A DNA stretch of 64,000 nucleotides from Arthrobacter sp. PAMC 25486 (GTDB taxonomy: Bacteria; Actinomycetota; Actinomycetes; Actinomycetales; Micrococcaceae): positions 620,001 through 684,000 of the forward strand of contig NZ_CP007595.1 of NCBI RefSeq assembly GCF_000785535.1, written 5' to 3'. The position numbers and the translations under genes are program-made. Positions 7,516 to 16,261 of the stretch are shown here, piece by piece. Position 1 is the first letter of the stretch; the number at the start of each line of letters is the position of its first letter. The notes under the pieces were generated by a model that saw nothing but the letters and a program-made list of their open reading frames with translations, searched no databases and was not told the DNA's origin.

Positions 7516-7623
7516 TCCATATGTCGGTAAGACGGTCTCCCGCACCGACCGGGTGCCTCCCCCAAAAGGAGGCTCTCCGCTCCCCTAAAGCTAATTGCCC
7601 GCTCTCTTGCTGTCAACATGGCG

Positions 7624-7657
7624 CTGACCTGCGACGATGCCTATCATCGCAGGTCAG
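7624..7657 (-). terminator. Hairpin terminator of the amidohydrolase gene
   Basis: A perfect 15-bp stem (7624-7638 with 7643-7657) with loop GCCT, 45 bases past the stop of the minus-strand amidohydrolase. No strong T-run follows, so it may be a weak terminator. Confidence 0.65.
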
Positions 7658-7701
7658 GGACCATGGTTGTGCAGGGAAGTACTTGTCGGTAACTTGCCGT
7701 G

Positions 7702-9336
7702 TTAAGTGCCGTTGGTGAAGTCGTCGGCCGCGTACAGCTCCCTGCCGCGGTGAACAGTTTGCAGGCAGCGCGGATCGTTGCCTGTATCAAGGGCCGGCAG
7801 CAGCGGCGTCCGGGCCCTGGGGTCTGTTGACCAGGACTGCACCCGCTCGTCGGCAACCTGCACCATGAGCTGCTCCACATCCCAGATGGCAAAGCTGGCC
7901 GGTGCCCCGGCGCCCAGCTGTCCATGGAAGGGGTTCTCGGACTTGGCTGCGCGCCAGCCGGCCCGGGTGTGGCCGATGAAGGCGGCCCTGGCGGAAATGC
8001 GTGAGGAGGGTTCGTGGTGGTTGAGCGCAGCACGGACGCTGGCCCACGGGTGCAGCGGCGTGACCGGTGAATCGGAGCCAAAGAACAACGGCACTCCCGC
8101 TTCATAGAAGCGGGCCAGCGGGTTCAACCCCAGTGCACGTTCGGCACCCATCCGCTGGGCATACATGCCGTTCGTTCCACCCCAGAGTGCATCAAAAACT
8201 GGCTGCACGGAAACGCCAACAGCATGTTTGGCCAAGGCTGCCATGGCAGCAGCATCGACCATTTCGGCATGTTCAAAGCGGTGTCCGGCTGCGCGGATCG
8301 CGTCGATGCCCACCTGCTTGGCTGCCTGCTCCAGGCCGGCAATCGCGATCTCCATGGCGCCGTCGCCAATCACATGGAAGCCGCCGGTCAACCCCAGCTC
8401 GGACGTTGCCGCCAAATGGTTGGCCACCTGCTCAACGCTCAGCTGGGCACTGCCCTCGGTATCGGGTGCGTCCGCGTACGGCTGGCGCAGGAACGCCGAG
8501 CGCGAACCCAGGGATCCGTCAATGTTCAAATCCCCAGCCAGGCCCAACACGTCGACCCCAAGCCCGGCCAACACGCCCCTCGCTTCATCGGCGCTGGAAA
8601 CAAGCTGGCCCCAATAAGGCAGGATCTCCGGCAGCGCCTCGGTTGCCTCAGCCGCGGTCAGGGCCATGAGCGCCTGCAGGTCATCGGGCGAACCAACGTG
8701 CGGGGCACTCATCTCAGCCAGTGCCACATAACCGTTGGCGGCCGCGTGGCGCAGTGCGCCTTGCTGCAGCGCACGACGGCGTTCGGGTGTCACGTTGCGG
8801 GCGGCATCGCGCGCGGTGGTGTGTGCCCGGGCGCTGACCAGTCCGTCGCCGTCCCAGCCGGGCAGGGCTGCCAGGGCGCAGCGCTGTGCCAGGGAGGCGG
8901 ACACGAGGGCCGAATGAACATCGACGCGGGCAAGGTAGACCTCGCGGCCGCTGGCGGCCCTGTCCAGTTCGGCGGCGGTGGGCAGCCGGTCATCTCCCCA
9001 AGCGGAATTGTCCCAGCCACGGCCCAGGATGATGCCGGCGGACCCCCCGGTCGCAGCCGCCACCAGGTCGAGTACGTCCTGCGCCCCGCGGGCTGCGGAA
9101 AGATCCACCGACTCCAGGGCCAGCCCCGTCTCGGTGACGTGCACGTGGGAGTCAACAAAGCCGGGCGCCACCAGTGCACCGTGCAGGTCCACCTCCCGCA
9201 TTCGCGAATCCAGCAGGGAGGTGGCAGCATGCTCGGAGCCGACCCAGGCCACCACATCCCCATCCACCAGCATGGCCGTGGCAAAGGGGTCTGCGGCGCT
9301 GTAGATGGAGCCGTTGCGGTACAGGGTCAATGACAT
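7702..9336 (-). CDS. YtcJ-like metal-dependent amidohydrolase
   Basis: A 544-residue member of the amidohydrolase superfamily (amidohydro_3, YtcJ-like). Metal-binding signatures are the HVH pair at 64-66 in APGFVDSHVHV, then HVIGDGAMEIAI, HRFEHAEMV and FFGSDSPVTPLHP toward the C-terminus. Family members hydrolyse C-N bonds in cyclic or N-acylated compounds; the substrate cannot be told from sequence. No signal peptide is seen, so it acts in the cytoplasm. I take the ATG at 9336, which has AAAGGA upstream and gives the usual N-terminal beta-domain (LYRNGSIYSAADPF); the open frame extends 16 codons further. It is monocistronic, downstream of helY on the same strand with a 106-base gap. Confidence 0.87.
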   Translation of the reverse strand: MSLTLYRNGSIYSAADPFATAMLVDGDVVAWVGSEHAATSLLDSRMREVDLHGALVAPGFVDSHVHVTETGLALESVDLSAARGAQDVLDLVAAATGGSAGIILGRGWDNSAWGDDRLPTAAELDRAASGREVYLARVDVHSALVSASLAQRCALAALPGWDGDGLVSARAHTTARDAARNVTPERRRALQQGALRHAAANGYVALAEMSAPHVGSPDDLQALMALTAAEATEALPEILPYWGQLVSSADEARGVLAGLGVDVLGLAGDLNIDGSLGSRSAFLRQPYADAPDTEGSAQLSVEQVANHLAATSELGLTGGFHVIGDGAMEIAIAGLEQAAKQVGIDAIRAAGHRFEHAEMVDAAAMAALAKHAVGVSVQPVFDALWGGTNGMYAQRMGAERALGLNPLARFYEAGVPLFFGSDSPVTPLHPWASVRAALNHHEPSSRISARAAFIGHTRAGWRAAKSENPFHGQLGAGAPASFAIWDVEQLMVQVADERVQSWSTDPRARTPLLPALDTGNDPRCLQTVHRGRELYAADDFTNGT

Positions 9337-9442
9337 GGGAAGGAAGGTCCTTTCAGGAAAATCAGCAATAAATCCAAACAACACCGTGCCACAGGGCAGC
9401 GGTCACCAGCACGTACAACCAGCGGGGCCGCAAGAAAAGTCC

Positions 9443-12400
9443 CTATTCCGCCACCGGGTTCCCCTCGATTTCCGCCACCTCGGACACCTCGGCCGCTTCC
9501 GCCACATCGGGCATCACATCCAGGCCCGGAACCTCGTCGATGGCAGGAACATCATCCATATCCGGCTCCGCATCGATAACGGCGGTGTACGCCACGACGC
9601 CGCGGCGCAGCAGGTCAACGGACTTCCTGCACACGGCACCGAACTCAGCGGGCAGGGACGGCACCTGGCCGAGCTGGCCCAGCAGGTCGATCACCTGCTT
9701 GGTCCAGCGCACAAAGTCACCTGCGGCCAGGTCGGTGCCGTTGAGCGCATCGTGCAGGCTGCGCCCCTGTGCCCACTTGTACATGGGCCAGACCAGGCCG
9801 AGCTCGGGTTCGCTCGTCAGCGGCAGCCGGTGCGACTCCTCCGCGTCCTGCAGCCGGGACCAGAGTACGATCACGTCTTCCACGGATTGTTCCAGGCTGA
9901 CGCTTGGCATGCGCGGCCGGGCGCCCTCGGCGTCACGTTTGGACTGGTACACCAGGGTGGTGGTGAAAGCGGCCAGCTCGGCCGCGGATAGATCCGAGAA
10001 GGAACCCTGGCGCAGGGCGAGGGCAATGAGGAGATCTTTGTCCCCATACACGCGGCGCAGTCGCTGGCCGTCATCGCTGGGACGCAAGGCGCCGGCGTCG
10101 TCTGCCACAACAAAACCGTAGCTCGCCAGCAGGTCGATGACCCGGTCAAAGGTGCGTGCAATCGTGTTGGTGCGCGCCTGGATGGCCCTAACAATGCCGT
10201 CGGTTTCCTTGCGCAGCTTCCACCACCGCTCCGACCAGCGGGCATGGTCCTCGCGCTCACTGCAGCCATGGCAGGGGTGGGCGCGCAAATTCCGGCGCAG
10301 CCTGGCAATGGCCTCGTCCTCGCCGGGGTCCTGGAAGGTGAAAGCGGCCGAGCGGTGCGGCAGCACCCCACTGCCTGCGGCAAGTTTCGCCTCCACCGCG
10401 GCCAGCAGGTTCCGCTTGTCCTTGGGCACTCTCGGGTTGAAGCCCTTGGGCACGCGCACCTGCGCCAGCGCCTCAACGGGGCCGGACAAGTCGTGCAGGC
10501 TCAGCCGCCGGTATTCCTTGTCCAAGCCAAGAATGCCGGGCCGGGGTGCCCGGGAATGCGCGTCGTCATCAAGCACGACGGCGTACCCCCCGTTGCGCCC
10601 GCCGGTCACCATGATCACGTCCCCGGCACGGAGGCCCGCCACCGAGTGTGTGATGGCGTCGCGGCGCTGCTTGGCCTTGGACTTTGAGGCGCCGGACTCA
10701 TGGTCGGAGAGTTCCCTGCGCAGTTTGGCATACTCGTTGAAATCGCCCAGGTGGCAGGTCATGGACTTCTCGTAGCCGGCCAGCGATTCCTCGCGTGAGC
10801 GCACCTGCTTTGCCAGGTCAACCACTGAGCGGTCGGCCTGGAACTGGGCGAAGGACGACTCCAAAATGGCGCGTGTGCGGTCGCGGCCAAATTGTGCCAC
10901 CAGGTTGATGCTCATGTTGTAGGTGGGGCGGAAGCTGGAGTTCAGCGGGTAGGTGCGCTTGGAGGCGAGACCGCCCACGGCGCCCGGATCCGTGCCGGGC
11001 TGCCACAGCACGACGGCGTGTCCCTCAACATCGATGCCGCGGCGCCCGGCCCTGCCGGTGAGCTGGGTGTACTCCCCCGCGGTAATGCCAACGTGGGCCT
11101 CGCCGTTGTACTTCTCCAACTTCTCCAGCACCACGGTGCGGGCGGGCATGTTGATGCCCAGGGCCAGGGTCTCGGTGGCAAACACGGCACGGCACAGGCC
11201 GTCGGCAAACAGGTCCTCAACGACCTCCTTGAAGCTGGGCAGCATCCCTGCGTGGTGGGCGGCCAGGCCGCGCAGGAGGCCGTCGCGCCAGCCCCAGAAG
11301 CCCAGCACTTCCTTGTCCGAATCGGGCAGCTCGGCCGTGGCGGCATCAACCCGGCGGGCAATTTCGTCTTGCTCGTCCCGTGTGGTCAGCCACAGCCCGG
11401 CGGCGGCGCACTGCTGCACGGCGGCGTCACAGGCGGCGCGGGAAAAAATGAAGGTGATGGCCGGCAGCAGGTTCTGGCTTTCAAGGGCCCGGATGACCTG
11501 GGGGCGCGAGGCCGGACGTGCCCAACTCTGCCCGCCACGCTCCCCGCCATGGTTGTTACGGCCGCCGTCGCGGCCCCTATCGTCGCGGCTGCCACGGCTG
11601 CCACCCCTGCGCCCGTAGCTGCTCCCCCGGCCCGTGGAGACGGATTCGCTGCGGGCCAGCTTGAGGAGGTCGGCGTTGATTTTGGGTGTTTTGGCGGAGA
11701 CCGTGGAGCCGGCTGCATTGGTGCCGGCGGCGATTTCGTCGAAGGCCACATTCTCGGCGAACAGGTCCACGAGGTCGCTGCGGACCATGACGTGCTGCCA
11801 CAGGGGAACGGGCCGGTGCTCGGACACCACCACGGCTGTGTCCCCGCGCACTGTGCCGAGCCAGGCGCCGAATTCCTCGGCGTTGGAGACGGTGGCGCTG
11901 AGCGAGATGACCGCCACCTCGCTGGGGAGGTGGATGATGACTTCCTCCCATACGGCACCGCGGGCGCGGTCGGCCAGGTAGTGGACCTCGTCCATGACCA
12001 CGTAGGCCAGGCCTGTTAGCGTGGCCGAGTCCGCGTACAGCATGTTCCGCAGCACCTCGGTGGTCATGACGACCACGGGGGCTTCGGAGTTGATGCTGGT
12101 GTCGCCGGTCAGCAGCCCCACATTGTGGGCCCCGTACTTCTCGCTGAGCTCCTGGAACTTTTGGTTGCTCAGGGCCTTGATGGGGGTGGTGTAAAACGCC
12201 TTGTGCCCGTTGTGCAGGGCCAGGTACACGGCGAACTCGCCAACGATCGTTTTCCCTGCGCCTGTGGGGGCCGCAACCAAAACACCGCGGCCGGCCTCAA
12301 CGGCCCGGCACGCGGTGTCTTGAAAAGCATCCAGCTCAAACGCCAATGTGGCGGCGAATGCGGCAAAATTACTGCCCTGGTCCGCGAAGCGCTGCTGGGC

Positions 12401-12445
12401 TTCCAGGTATCGTTCGGAAGGACTGCGCATTTCAGAGTTCGGCAT
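9443..12445 (-). CDS. helY: HelY-type Ski2-like DEAD/DEAH-box helicase
   Basis: A 1000-residue superfamily 2 helicase of the Ski2/Mtr4-like HelY type. Motif I is APTGAGKT at 59-66, motif II DEVH at 152-155, motif III SAT at 183-185, and motif VI QLTGRAGRRG at 461-470. The C-terminal third corresponds to the DSHCT-like region. Residues 272-310 form an Arg/Gly/Asp-rich insertion, probably a disordered RNA-binding patch. The tail is strongly acidic. Likely role: RNA unwinding in processing or decay; the direct function is not established. It is the last gene of the proteostasis block, immediately after tatC, as in M. tuberculosis (Rv2092c), but a -10 box suggests its own leaderless transcript. 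Confidence 0.92.
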   Translation of the reverse strand: MPNSEMRSPSERYLEAQQRFADQGSNFAAFAATLAFELDAFQDTACRAVEAGRGVLVAAPTGAGKTIVGEFAVYLALHNGHKAFYTTPIKALSNQKFQELSEKYGAHNVGLLTGDTSINSEAPVVVMTTEVLRNMLYADSATLTGLAYVVMDEVHYLADRARGAVWEEVIIHLPSEVAVISLSATVSNAEEFGAWLGTVRGDTAVVVSEHRPVPLWQHVMVRSDLVDLFAENVAFDEIAAGTNAAGSTVSAKTPKINADLLKLARSESVSTGRGSSYGRRGGSRGSRDDRGRDGGRNNHGGERGGQSWARPASRPQVIRALESQNLLPAITFIFSRAACDAAVQQCAAAGLWLTTRDEQDEIARRVDAATAELPDSDKEVLGFWGWRDGLLRGLAAHHAGMLPSFKEVVEDLFADGLCRAVFATETLALGINMPARTVVLEKLEKYNGEAHVGITAGEYTQLTGRAGRRGIDVEGHAVVLWQPGTDPGAVGGLASKRTYPLNSSFRPTYNMSINLVAQFGRDRTRAILESSFAQFQADRSVVDLAKQVRSREESLAGYEKSMTCHLGDFNEYAKLRRELSDHESGASKSKAKQRRDAITHSVAGLRAGDVIMVTGGRNGGYAVVLDDDAHSRAPRPGILGLDKEYRRLSLHDLSGPVEALAQVRVPKGFNPRVPKDKRNLLAAVEAKLAAGSGVLPHRSAAFTFQDPGEDEAIARLRRNLRAHPCHGCSEREDHARWSERWWKLRKETDGIVRAIQARTNTIARTFDRVIDLLASYGFVVADDAGALRPSDDGQRLRRVYGDKDLLIALALRQGSFSDLSAAELAAFTTTLVYQSKRDAEGARPRMPSVSLEQSVEDVIVLWSRLQDAEESHRLPLTSEPELGLVWPMYKWAQGRSLHDALNGTDLAAGDFVRWTKQVIDLLGQLGQVPSLPAEFGAVCRKSVDLLRRGVVAYTAVIDAEPDMDDVPAIDEVPGLDVMPDVAEAAEVSEVAEIEGNPVAE

Positions 12446-12451
12446 GCTTCT

Positions 12452-12457
12452 AGCCTA
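12452..12457 (-). promoter_or_regulatory. -10 box for leaderless helY
   Basis: TAGGCT on the minus strand ends six bases before the ATG at 12445. It lies just after the tatC stop at 12483, so helY can be transcribed apart from the tat genes. Confidence 0.55.
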
Positions 12458-12482
12458 CGTCAGCCGCCAAGCCCCACTGACC

Positions 12483-13319
12483 TTAGAGGATCTCCAGGTC
12501 GGTTGAGGGCGTGGCCACATCGGCGGTGGCCTCGGACTCGGCCGTCTTCCTTGCGGTGCGGCGGTCCTTGCGCTTGTCGTTGAGCATGCACAGGCCGATC
12601 GCACCGAAGTACAGCACCAGGAGCGGGGCGGCCAGGAAGAACATGCTCATGACATCCGAGCCGGGGGCGGCCATGGCCGAGACGATCGTGACACCCAGGA
12701 TGGTGAAGCGCCAGGCCTTCAAATAGGTCCGCCCCCGCACCAGCCCAATGGCGTTCAATGCAAACAGCAAAACCGGCACCAGAAAGGCAACACCCATGAA
12801 CAACATCAACTGCAAGGCGAACTGCAGGTAATCGATGGCCTTCATAATGTTGCTGCCGCCCTCGGGCGTGAAGGAGGTCAGGGCGCGGACAATGTTCGGC
12901 CAGATGATCCAGCCGGCAAAAATGCCGGCCAGGAACAACGGCACAGACGCGAACATGTAGGAGAGCGTGTACCGGCGTTCCTTCTTGGTCAGCCCTGGCG
13001 TGATGAACGCCCACAGCTGATAGATCCATACCGGTGAGGCAATGATCAGGCCTAGGATCAGCGAGATCTGGATCTTCAGGTCGAAGGACGTTGTGACGCC
13101 CTCAAAATTCAACTGTGCATCAATGCCGCGGATGGCACTGATGTCCCGCAAAGGCTCCGTCAGCGCATACATGAGCGGTTCATAAACGATCCAGCCAAGG
13201 ATCACCCCGGGGATCATCGCCAGGGCACTCTTGAAGAGCCGGTTCCGCGCCTCAATCAGGTGCGCCTTGAGCGGCATCCGCCCTTCGGGGTTGGCCTTGC
13301 GGCCTTTTGTTGCGCCCAC
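12483..13319 (-). CDS. tatC: Sec-independent protein translocase subunit TatC
   Basis: A 278-residue TatC, the multi-spanning receptor of the twin-arginine translocase that binds RR signal peptides. Six membrane segments are visible; the N-terminal cytoplasmic helix (MPLKAHLIEARNRLFKSA) and the FITPGLTKKERRYT loop with its conserved Glu are typical. The C-terminal tail after the last helix is hydrophilic (RKDRRTARKTAESEA). The GTG start at 13319 adds a basic stretch; the internal ATG at 13277 is a possible alternative with AAGGG upstream. It follows tatA by 17 bases, forming a tatAC pair. No tatB is in the window. Confidence 0.96.
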   Translation of the reverse strand: MGATKGRKANPEGRMPLKAHLIEARNRLFKSALAMIPGVILGWIVYEPLMYALTEPLRDISAIRGIDAQLNFEGVTTSFDLKIQISLILGLIIASPVWIYQLWAFITPGLTKKERRYTLSYMFASVPLFLAGIFAGWIIWPNIVRALTSFTPEGGSNIMKAIDYLQFALQLMLFMGVAFLVPVLLFALNAIGLVRGRTYLKAWRFTILGVTIVSAMAAPGSDVMSMFFLAAPLLVLYFGAIGLCMLNDKRKDRRTARKTAESEATADVATPSTDLEIL

Positions 13320-13336
13320 CGGTTCTGCGATGGCTT

Positions 13337-13639
13337 CTATGACTGAGCGCCGGTACCGGTTCCGGTACCCTCGCCCGGTGCTTTGCCCTGAGTCGGATCG
13401 TTGACGATTTTGCCTTCAAAGGGCGCCTCGGGGGCGGCTGGTGCCGCTGAAGCTGTGGGGCCGGCTGACGGCGCGTCGTCCTTGCCGTCGTTCTTCATTT
13501 CCTTGACCTCGGACTTGATGATCCGCATGGACTGGCCAAGGCTGCGGGCCATGCCGGGCAGCTTCGGTGCTGCGAAGAGCAGCAGAACAACAATGATGAT
13601 GATGGTGATAGCCCAGGGGCTCTCAAAAAGTCTTCCCAC
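13337..13639 (-). CDS. tatA: Twin-arginine translocase subunit TatA
   Basis: A 100-residue TatA. One N-terminal membrane helix (about 8-25; [20 protein letters not shown]) with the family [15 protein letters not shown] hinge is followed by an amphipathic helix and a flexible, Ala/Pro-rich tail. It forms the protein-conducting assembly of the Tat system together with TatC. The GTG start has AAAGGAAAGG upstream. The tail after residue 55 is low-complexity. It lies between a small membrane protein gene and tatC. Confidence 0.95.
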   Translation of the reverse strand: MGRLFESPWAITIIIIVVLLLFAAPKLPGMARSLGQSMRIIKSEVKEMKNDGKDDAPSAGPTASAAPAAPEAPFEGKIVNDPTQGKAPGEGTGTGTGAQS

Positions 13640-13660
13640 GGTAACGCCTTTCCTTTTGGT

Positions 13661-14032
13661 TCATCCTACGTCCTGTATTGCTTCGATGTCGCGCAAGGAT
13701 TGGAGTTGTCCGCGTTCTTTCCTGCGGGCGACGCGCCGTAGAAGGCGGGCGAAACGCCGTTCTTCCTTGGCAGCTAGGTAATCATCCTTCATTTTTTCAG
13801 GCGTTGCAAAAACTGCGCCGCCGGGAATGGTTGTGCGTTCCTCTGTGACGTGCTCCACGCGGGCCTTTTCCAGGCTTTTGTCCCAGAAGGCGCTGCGTTC
13901 GGCGCTGACCTGGTTGAAGGTGCGGGCCAGCGCCACCACCCCGCGCCACAACCTGAAGCCCAAAAAGACCATAAACAACAGGGACAGCGCGATGAGCGCA
14001 ATCCAAATGACAATCCAAGACCACCAAGGCAT
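13661..14032 (-). CDS. Small single-pass membrane protein between pafBC and tatA
   Basis: A 123-residue protein with one hydrophobic N-terminal segment (about 5-27; SWIVIWIALIALSLLFMVFLG) and a charged cytoplasmic part rich in Arg, Lys and Glu (KEERRFARLLRRVARRKERG). I do not recognise a family with a known function. It lies 9 bases after pafBC and 21 bases before tatA on the same strand, so it is cotranscribed with them. Its topology resembles a membrane-tethered coiled coil. It could be a Tat accessory factor, but that is only position-based. Confidence 0.85.
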   Translation of the reverse strand: MPWWSWIVIWIALIALSLLFMVFLGFRLWRGVVALARTFNQVSAERSAFWDKSLEKARVEHVTEERTTIPGGAVFATPEKMKDDYLAAKEERRFARLLRRVARRKERGQLQSLRDIEAIQDVG

Positions 14033-14041
14033 TTTCCGAGT

Positions 14042-16096
14042 CTATCCGTCGAGGCTGGGAACATCCTTGACAGTTAAGCCATAAGCGTCATAGCTGTCGG
14101 CGGCGGCCATCAGCCACGCAGCGGACTCCAGGCGCGCCGTTTCGGGTGCGGCAACGGCTGCATGCCCACCCAGCCGCGCCATGAGGGCCGGCAGGATTGA
14201 TGTCCTGCCTACAAGCAGCCGCAGCCCCACCCTGCCCTCACCCACATCAAAGAGCTTCGCGTCGTAGGCAGGGGCCAGCCGCCGGGCGGTCAAGGCGTCG
14301 GCCACCAGGTCCACCTGCACGTCGTCGGCGGTGGGGTGGTACAGCCCGTTCCCTGTTTCCCCCGCACCCAGTGTGCTCGGCGCACCGAGTTGCGCACCGG
14401 CGTCGTGCCAGGTCTTGATGCTTTCCACGCGGAAGCTGCGCAACGCACCCGACTCCCTGCACCAGGCACGCACATACCAGGCGGCGTCTACCGAGAACAG
14501 CTTGAACGGCTCGATGGTGCGGTTGGTCAACTCGTCGCGGGAACGCACCAGATAGGTGATTTTGCAGGCGCGGGCGTCCTCGATGGCGGCCTGCAGTGCG
14601 GCGATGGTCTGGGTCTCGGTCCCTGAAATTATTTCAAGTCCGACGGCGTTTGCCAGCCATGCGTCCCTGCCCGCCACCGCGGCCAGTGATGCCATGGCGG
14701 CCTCGAGCGCATGTGCCTGGGCGGTGCCGGGAACCGCCGAGAGCGCCTTCAGGCCCACCATGACGGAGCAGGCCTCCTCCTGGCTCAGGCGCAGGGGGCT
14801 GGCCAGGGTTTCGGCGTCACGGATGAAAATCTGTCCCGCTTCGTTCGTCACATCCATCAAGTCGCCATGAAAATATCCGGGCAGGCCGGTGACGTTCAGC
14901 GTGTCCATGTCCTTGGCCCACTGCTTGGCCGTGATGCCGAACTCGGCCAGGACCTCAGACTCGTCAACCCCCGGATTGGCAACCAGGTAGGGCACCATCG
15001 ACAGCAGCCGGATGAGCCTGTCCCTGGAGTCCTTCTTCTTCGCGGGCGGGCCGGCCAGCGGTTTCTTCCACTCGGTGTGTTCCAGCGTGGCAGTCGCGGC
15101 TGCGGCGGCTGCGCGCAGCCGGTTCGCCACGGCGTCGCGGAGTTCGGCAGGTGCCAGGACCAGCGCCTGGGCACCCATGGAGGCAACGTCGTCGGCCATC
15201 AACTCGGATTCACGGTAGCTCAGCTGCACAACGTCCCAGCCGTCCCGCCGCCACGACGGCTCCTGCACCGCGGTGGTGCCGCTGCGGCTGCGCAGCCAGT
15301 GTGCCGTGCCGGTGGGGATGGCGATGCGGGCCGTGAGCTCGTTGCCGGTGCCCAGGGTATCCAATACGGGGGCAATCGCGAACGTAGCCGGGCGCTCGAA
15401 GGATTCCGTGGCATGGATGTGAACGTCGGAAGTGATGCGGGAGAGCCGGAAGTTGCGCACTGCCTGCTTGTCCGTGTCAAAAGCGGACAGATACCACTGG
15501 CCGTACTTGTTGCCCAGCCCCCACGGCGCGACGGTGCGGGTGGTGCTCTCCGTGGCGCCGGAGCGGCGATAGCTGAACGTGACGGGGTGGTGGTGGCGCA
15601 GGGCAGACCACAGCGGCTCAAAGCTGGGCTCCGCGGTCCGGATCCGGGAGCGGGAGGTGGAATCGTCGTCGTACCAGCCGGTGCCGGCGCGGGAGGCTAT
15701 CTTGCGCAGGGCCGATTGGGCAGCGGCACCGAGTGTGGCCTCGGCCCACAGGTTTGCGGCGACGGACAGCAGCGACATGGCGGCTTCATCGAGACGGATC
15801 TCGGGGACTCGGTATTCCTCGGGATTGATGCGGTACAGCACCTGTTCATGCATGTCTGAACCATCGGGGCCAGACTGGGAGATCGGGATGCCCAGATCCT
15901 GCAGGGTGGCCTTGTCCCGCTCAAACATGCGCTCAAAGGACTGCAGGAGTGTGGCTTCCTCGGTTCCTGTGGACGCCTCGGGGGCGTAACCGTTGATGTT
16001 TGCGCGGAGATATTTCTTGCTGTGACCCCGCTGGGTGCCCAACAGGGCGATCACCAAATTCAGCAGGCGTTCAGTCGCATCAATTTTTGTGGGCAC
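14042..16096 (-). CDS. pafBC: Fused PafB-PafC transcription activator (WYL domains)
   Basis: A 684-residue natural fusion of PafB and PafC. In mycobacteria these are two genes whose products form a heterodimer that activates DNA-damage genes independently of LexA. Each half has a winged-helix domain, a WYL domain and a C-terminal extension. The N-half helix is near residue 4 (IDATERLLNLVIAL) with GQWYLSAFD; the C-half helix starts near residue 345 (DRLIRLLSMVPYLV) with AAWYVRAWC. Such fusions are known in Arthrobacter. It lies after the FKBP genes in the proteasome block, but a -10 box six bases upstream of the GTG and a palindrome at 16159-16224 suggest separate control. Confidence 0.95.
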   Translation of the reverse strand: MPTKIDATERLLNLVIALLGTQRGHSKKYLRANINGYAPEASTGTEEATLLQSFERMFERDKATLQDLGIPISQSGPDGSDMHEQVLYRINPEEYRVPEIRLDEAAMSLLSVAANLWAEATLGAAAQSALRKIASRAGTGWYDDDSTSRSRIRTAEPSFEPLWSALRHHHPVTFSYRRSGATESTTRTVAPWGLGNKYGQWYLSAFDTDKQAVRNFRLSRITSDVHIHATESFERPATFAIAPVLDTLGTGNELTARIAIPTGTAHWLRSRSGTTAVQEPSWRRDGWDVVQLSYRESELMADDVASMGAQALVLAPAELRDAVANRLRAAAAAATATLEHTEWKKPLAGPPAKKKDSRDRLIRLLSMVPYLVANPGVDESEVLAEFGITAKQWAKDMDTLNVTGLPGYFHGDLMDVTNEAGQIFIRDAETLASPLRLSQEEACSVMVGLKALSAVPGTAQAHALEAAMASLAAVAGRDAWLANAVGLEIISGTETQTIAALQAAIEDARACKITYLVRSRDELTNRTIEPFKLFSVDAAWYVRAWCRESGALRSFRVESIKTWHDAGAQLGAPSTLGAGETGNGLYHPTADDVQVDLVADALTARRLAPAYDAKLFDVGEGRVGLRLLVGRTSILPALMARLGGHAAVAAPETARLESAAWLMAAADSYDAYGLTVKDVPSLDG

Positions 16097-16102
16097 ATGG
16101 CC

Positions 16103-16108
16103 ACATTA
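16103..16108 (-). promoter_or_regulatory. -10 box for leaderless pafBC
   Basis: TAATGT on the minus strand ends six bases before the GTG at 16096. A long palindrome (16159-16224) lies about 50 bases further upstream. Confidence 0.5.
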
Positions 16109-16158
16109 CTAGGCGCCACGATTGTTACGCCCATGGCCCCGCCGTCGCCTTTAAGCAT

Positions 16159-16224
16159 CTGACCCGCAGTAGTGGCTGCAAAACACGTCAAAATTAGTGT
16201 TAAACAGCCACTACTGCGGGTCAG
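16159..16224. repeat. 66-nt perfect inverted repeat, element E4
   Basis: Two perfect 20-nt arms (16159-16178 and 16205-16224) flank a 26-nt loop that can itself pair AACAC with GTGTT. The arm core GCAGTAGTGGCTG resembles the E1/E2 core GCAGTTGTTGGA. It lies between the FKBP gene and pafBC on the minus strand. It may end the upstream transcript or be a distant member of the dispersed repeat family. Confidence 0.7.
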
Positions 16225-16261
16225 TTCAAGAGGCTTGCGCAGCGCTGGGAGCGGACTGCTG

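Larger units (their letters stand above)
7285..7701. other. 417-base gap with structured sequence, no gene
   Basis: No convincing coding frame in this stretch. It holds, left to right, an AT-richer leader-like segment, a 96-nt compound hairpin (7420-7515), two shorter stems (GTCGGT/ACCGAC at 7523-7548, and a 6-bp GCCTCC/GGAGGC stem at 7555-7573), and the terminator of the downstream amidohydrolase gene (7624-7657). The content could be the long leader of ppm1 on the minus strand, a separate small RNA, or a degenerate mobile repeat. Confidence 0.6.

Noticed and set aside
7446..7718. Possible 90-residue gene in the 7.3-7.7 kb gap
   Set aside because: No ribosome binding site or -10; the frame runs through two hairpins and a terminator.
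10892..12019. Long plus-strand frame opposite helY
   Set aside because: It is the antisense shadow of a well-conserved helicase in high-GC DNA; composition is low-complexity (Gly/Ala/Val) with no motif.
16159..16224. E4 as the PafBC (RecA-NDp) binding site
   Set aside because: It is a long perfect palindrome and does not contain the TTGTC-type motif of PafBC-dependent promoters.
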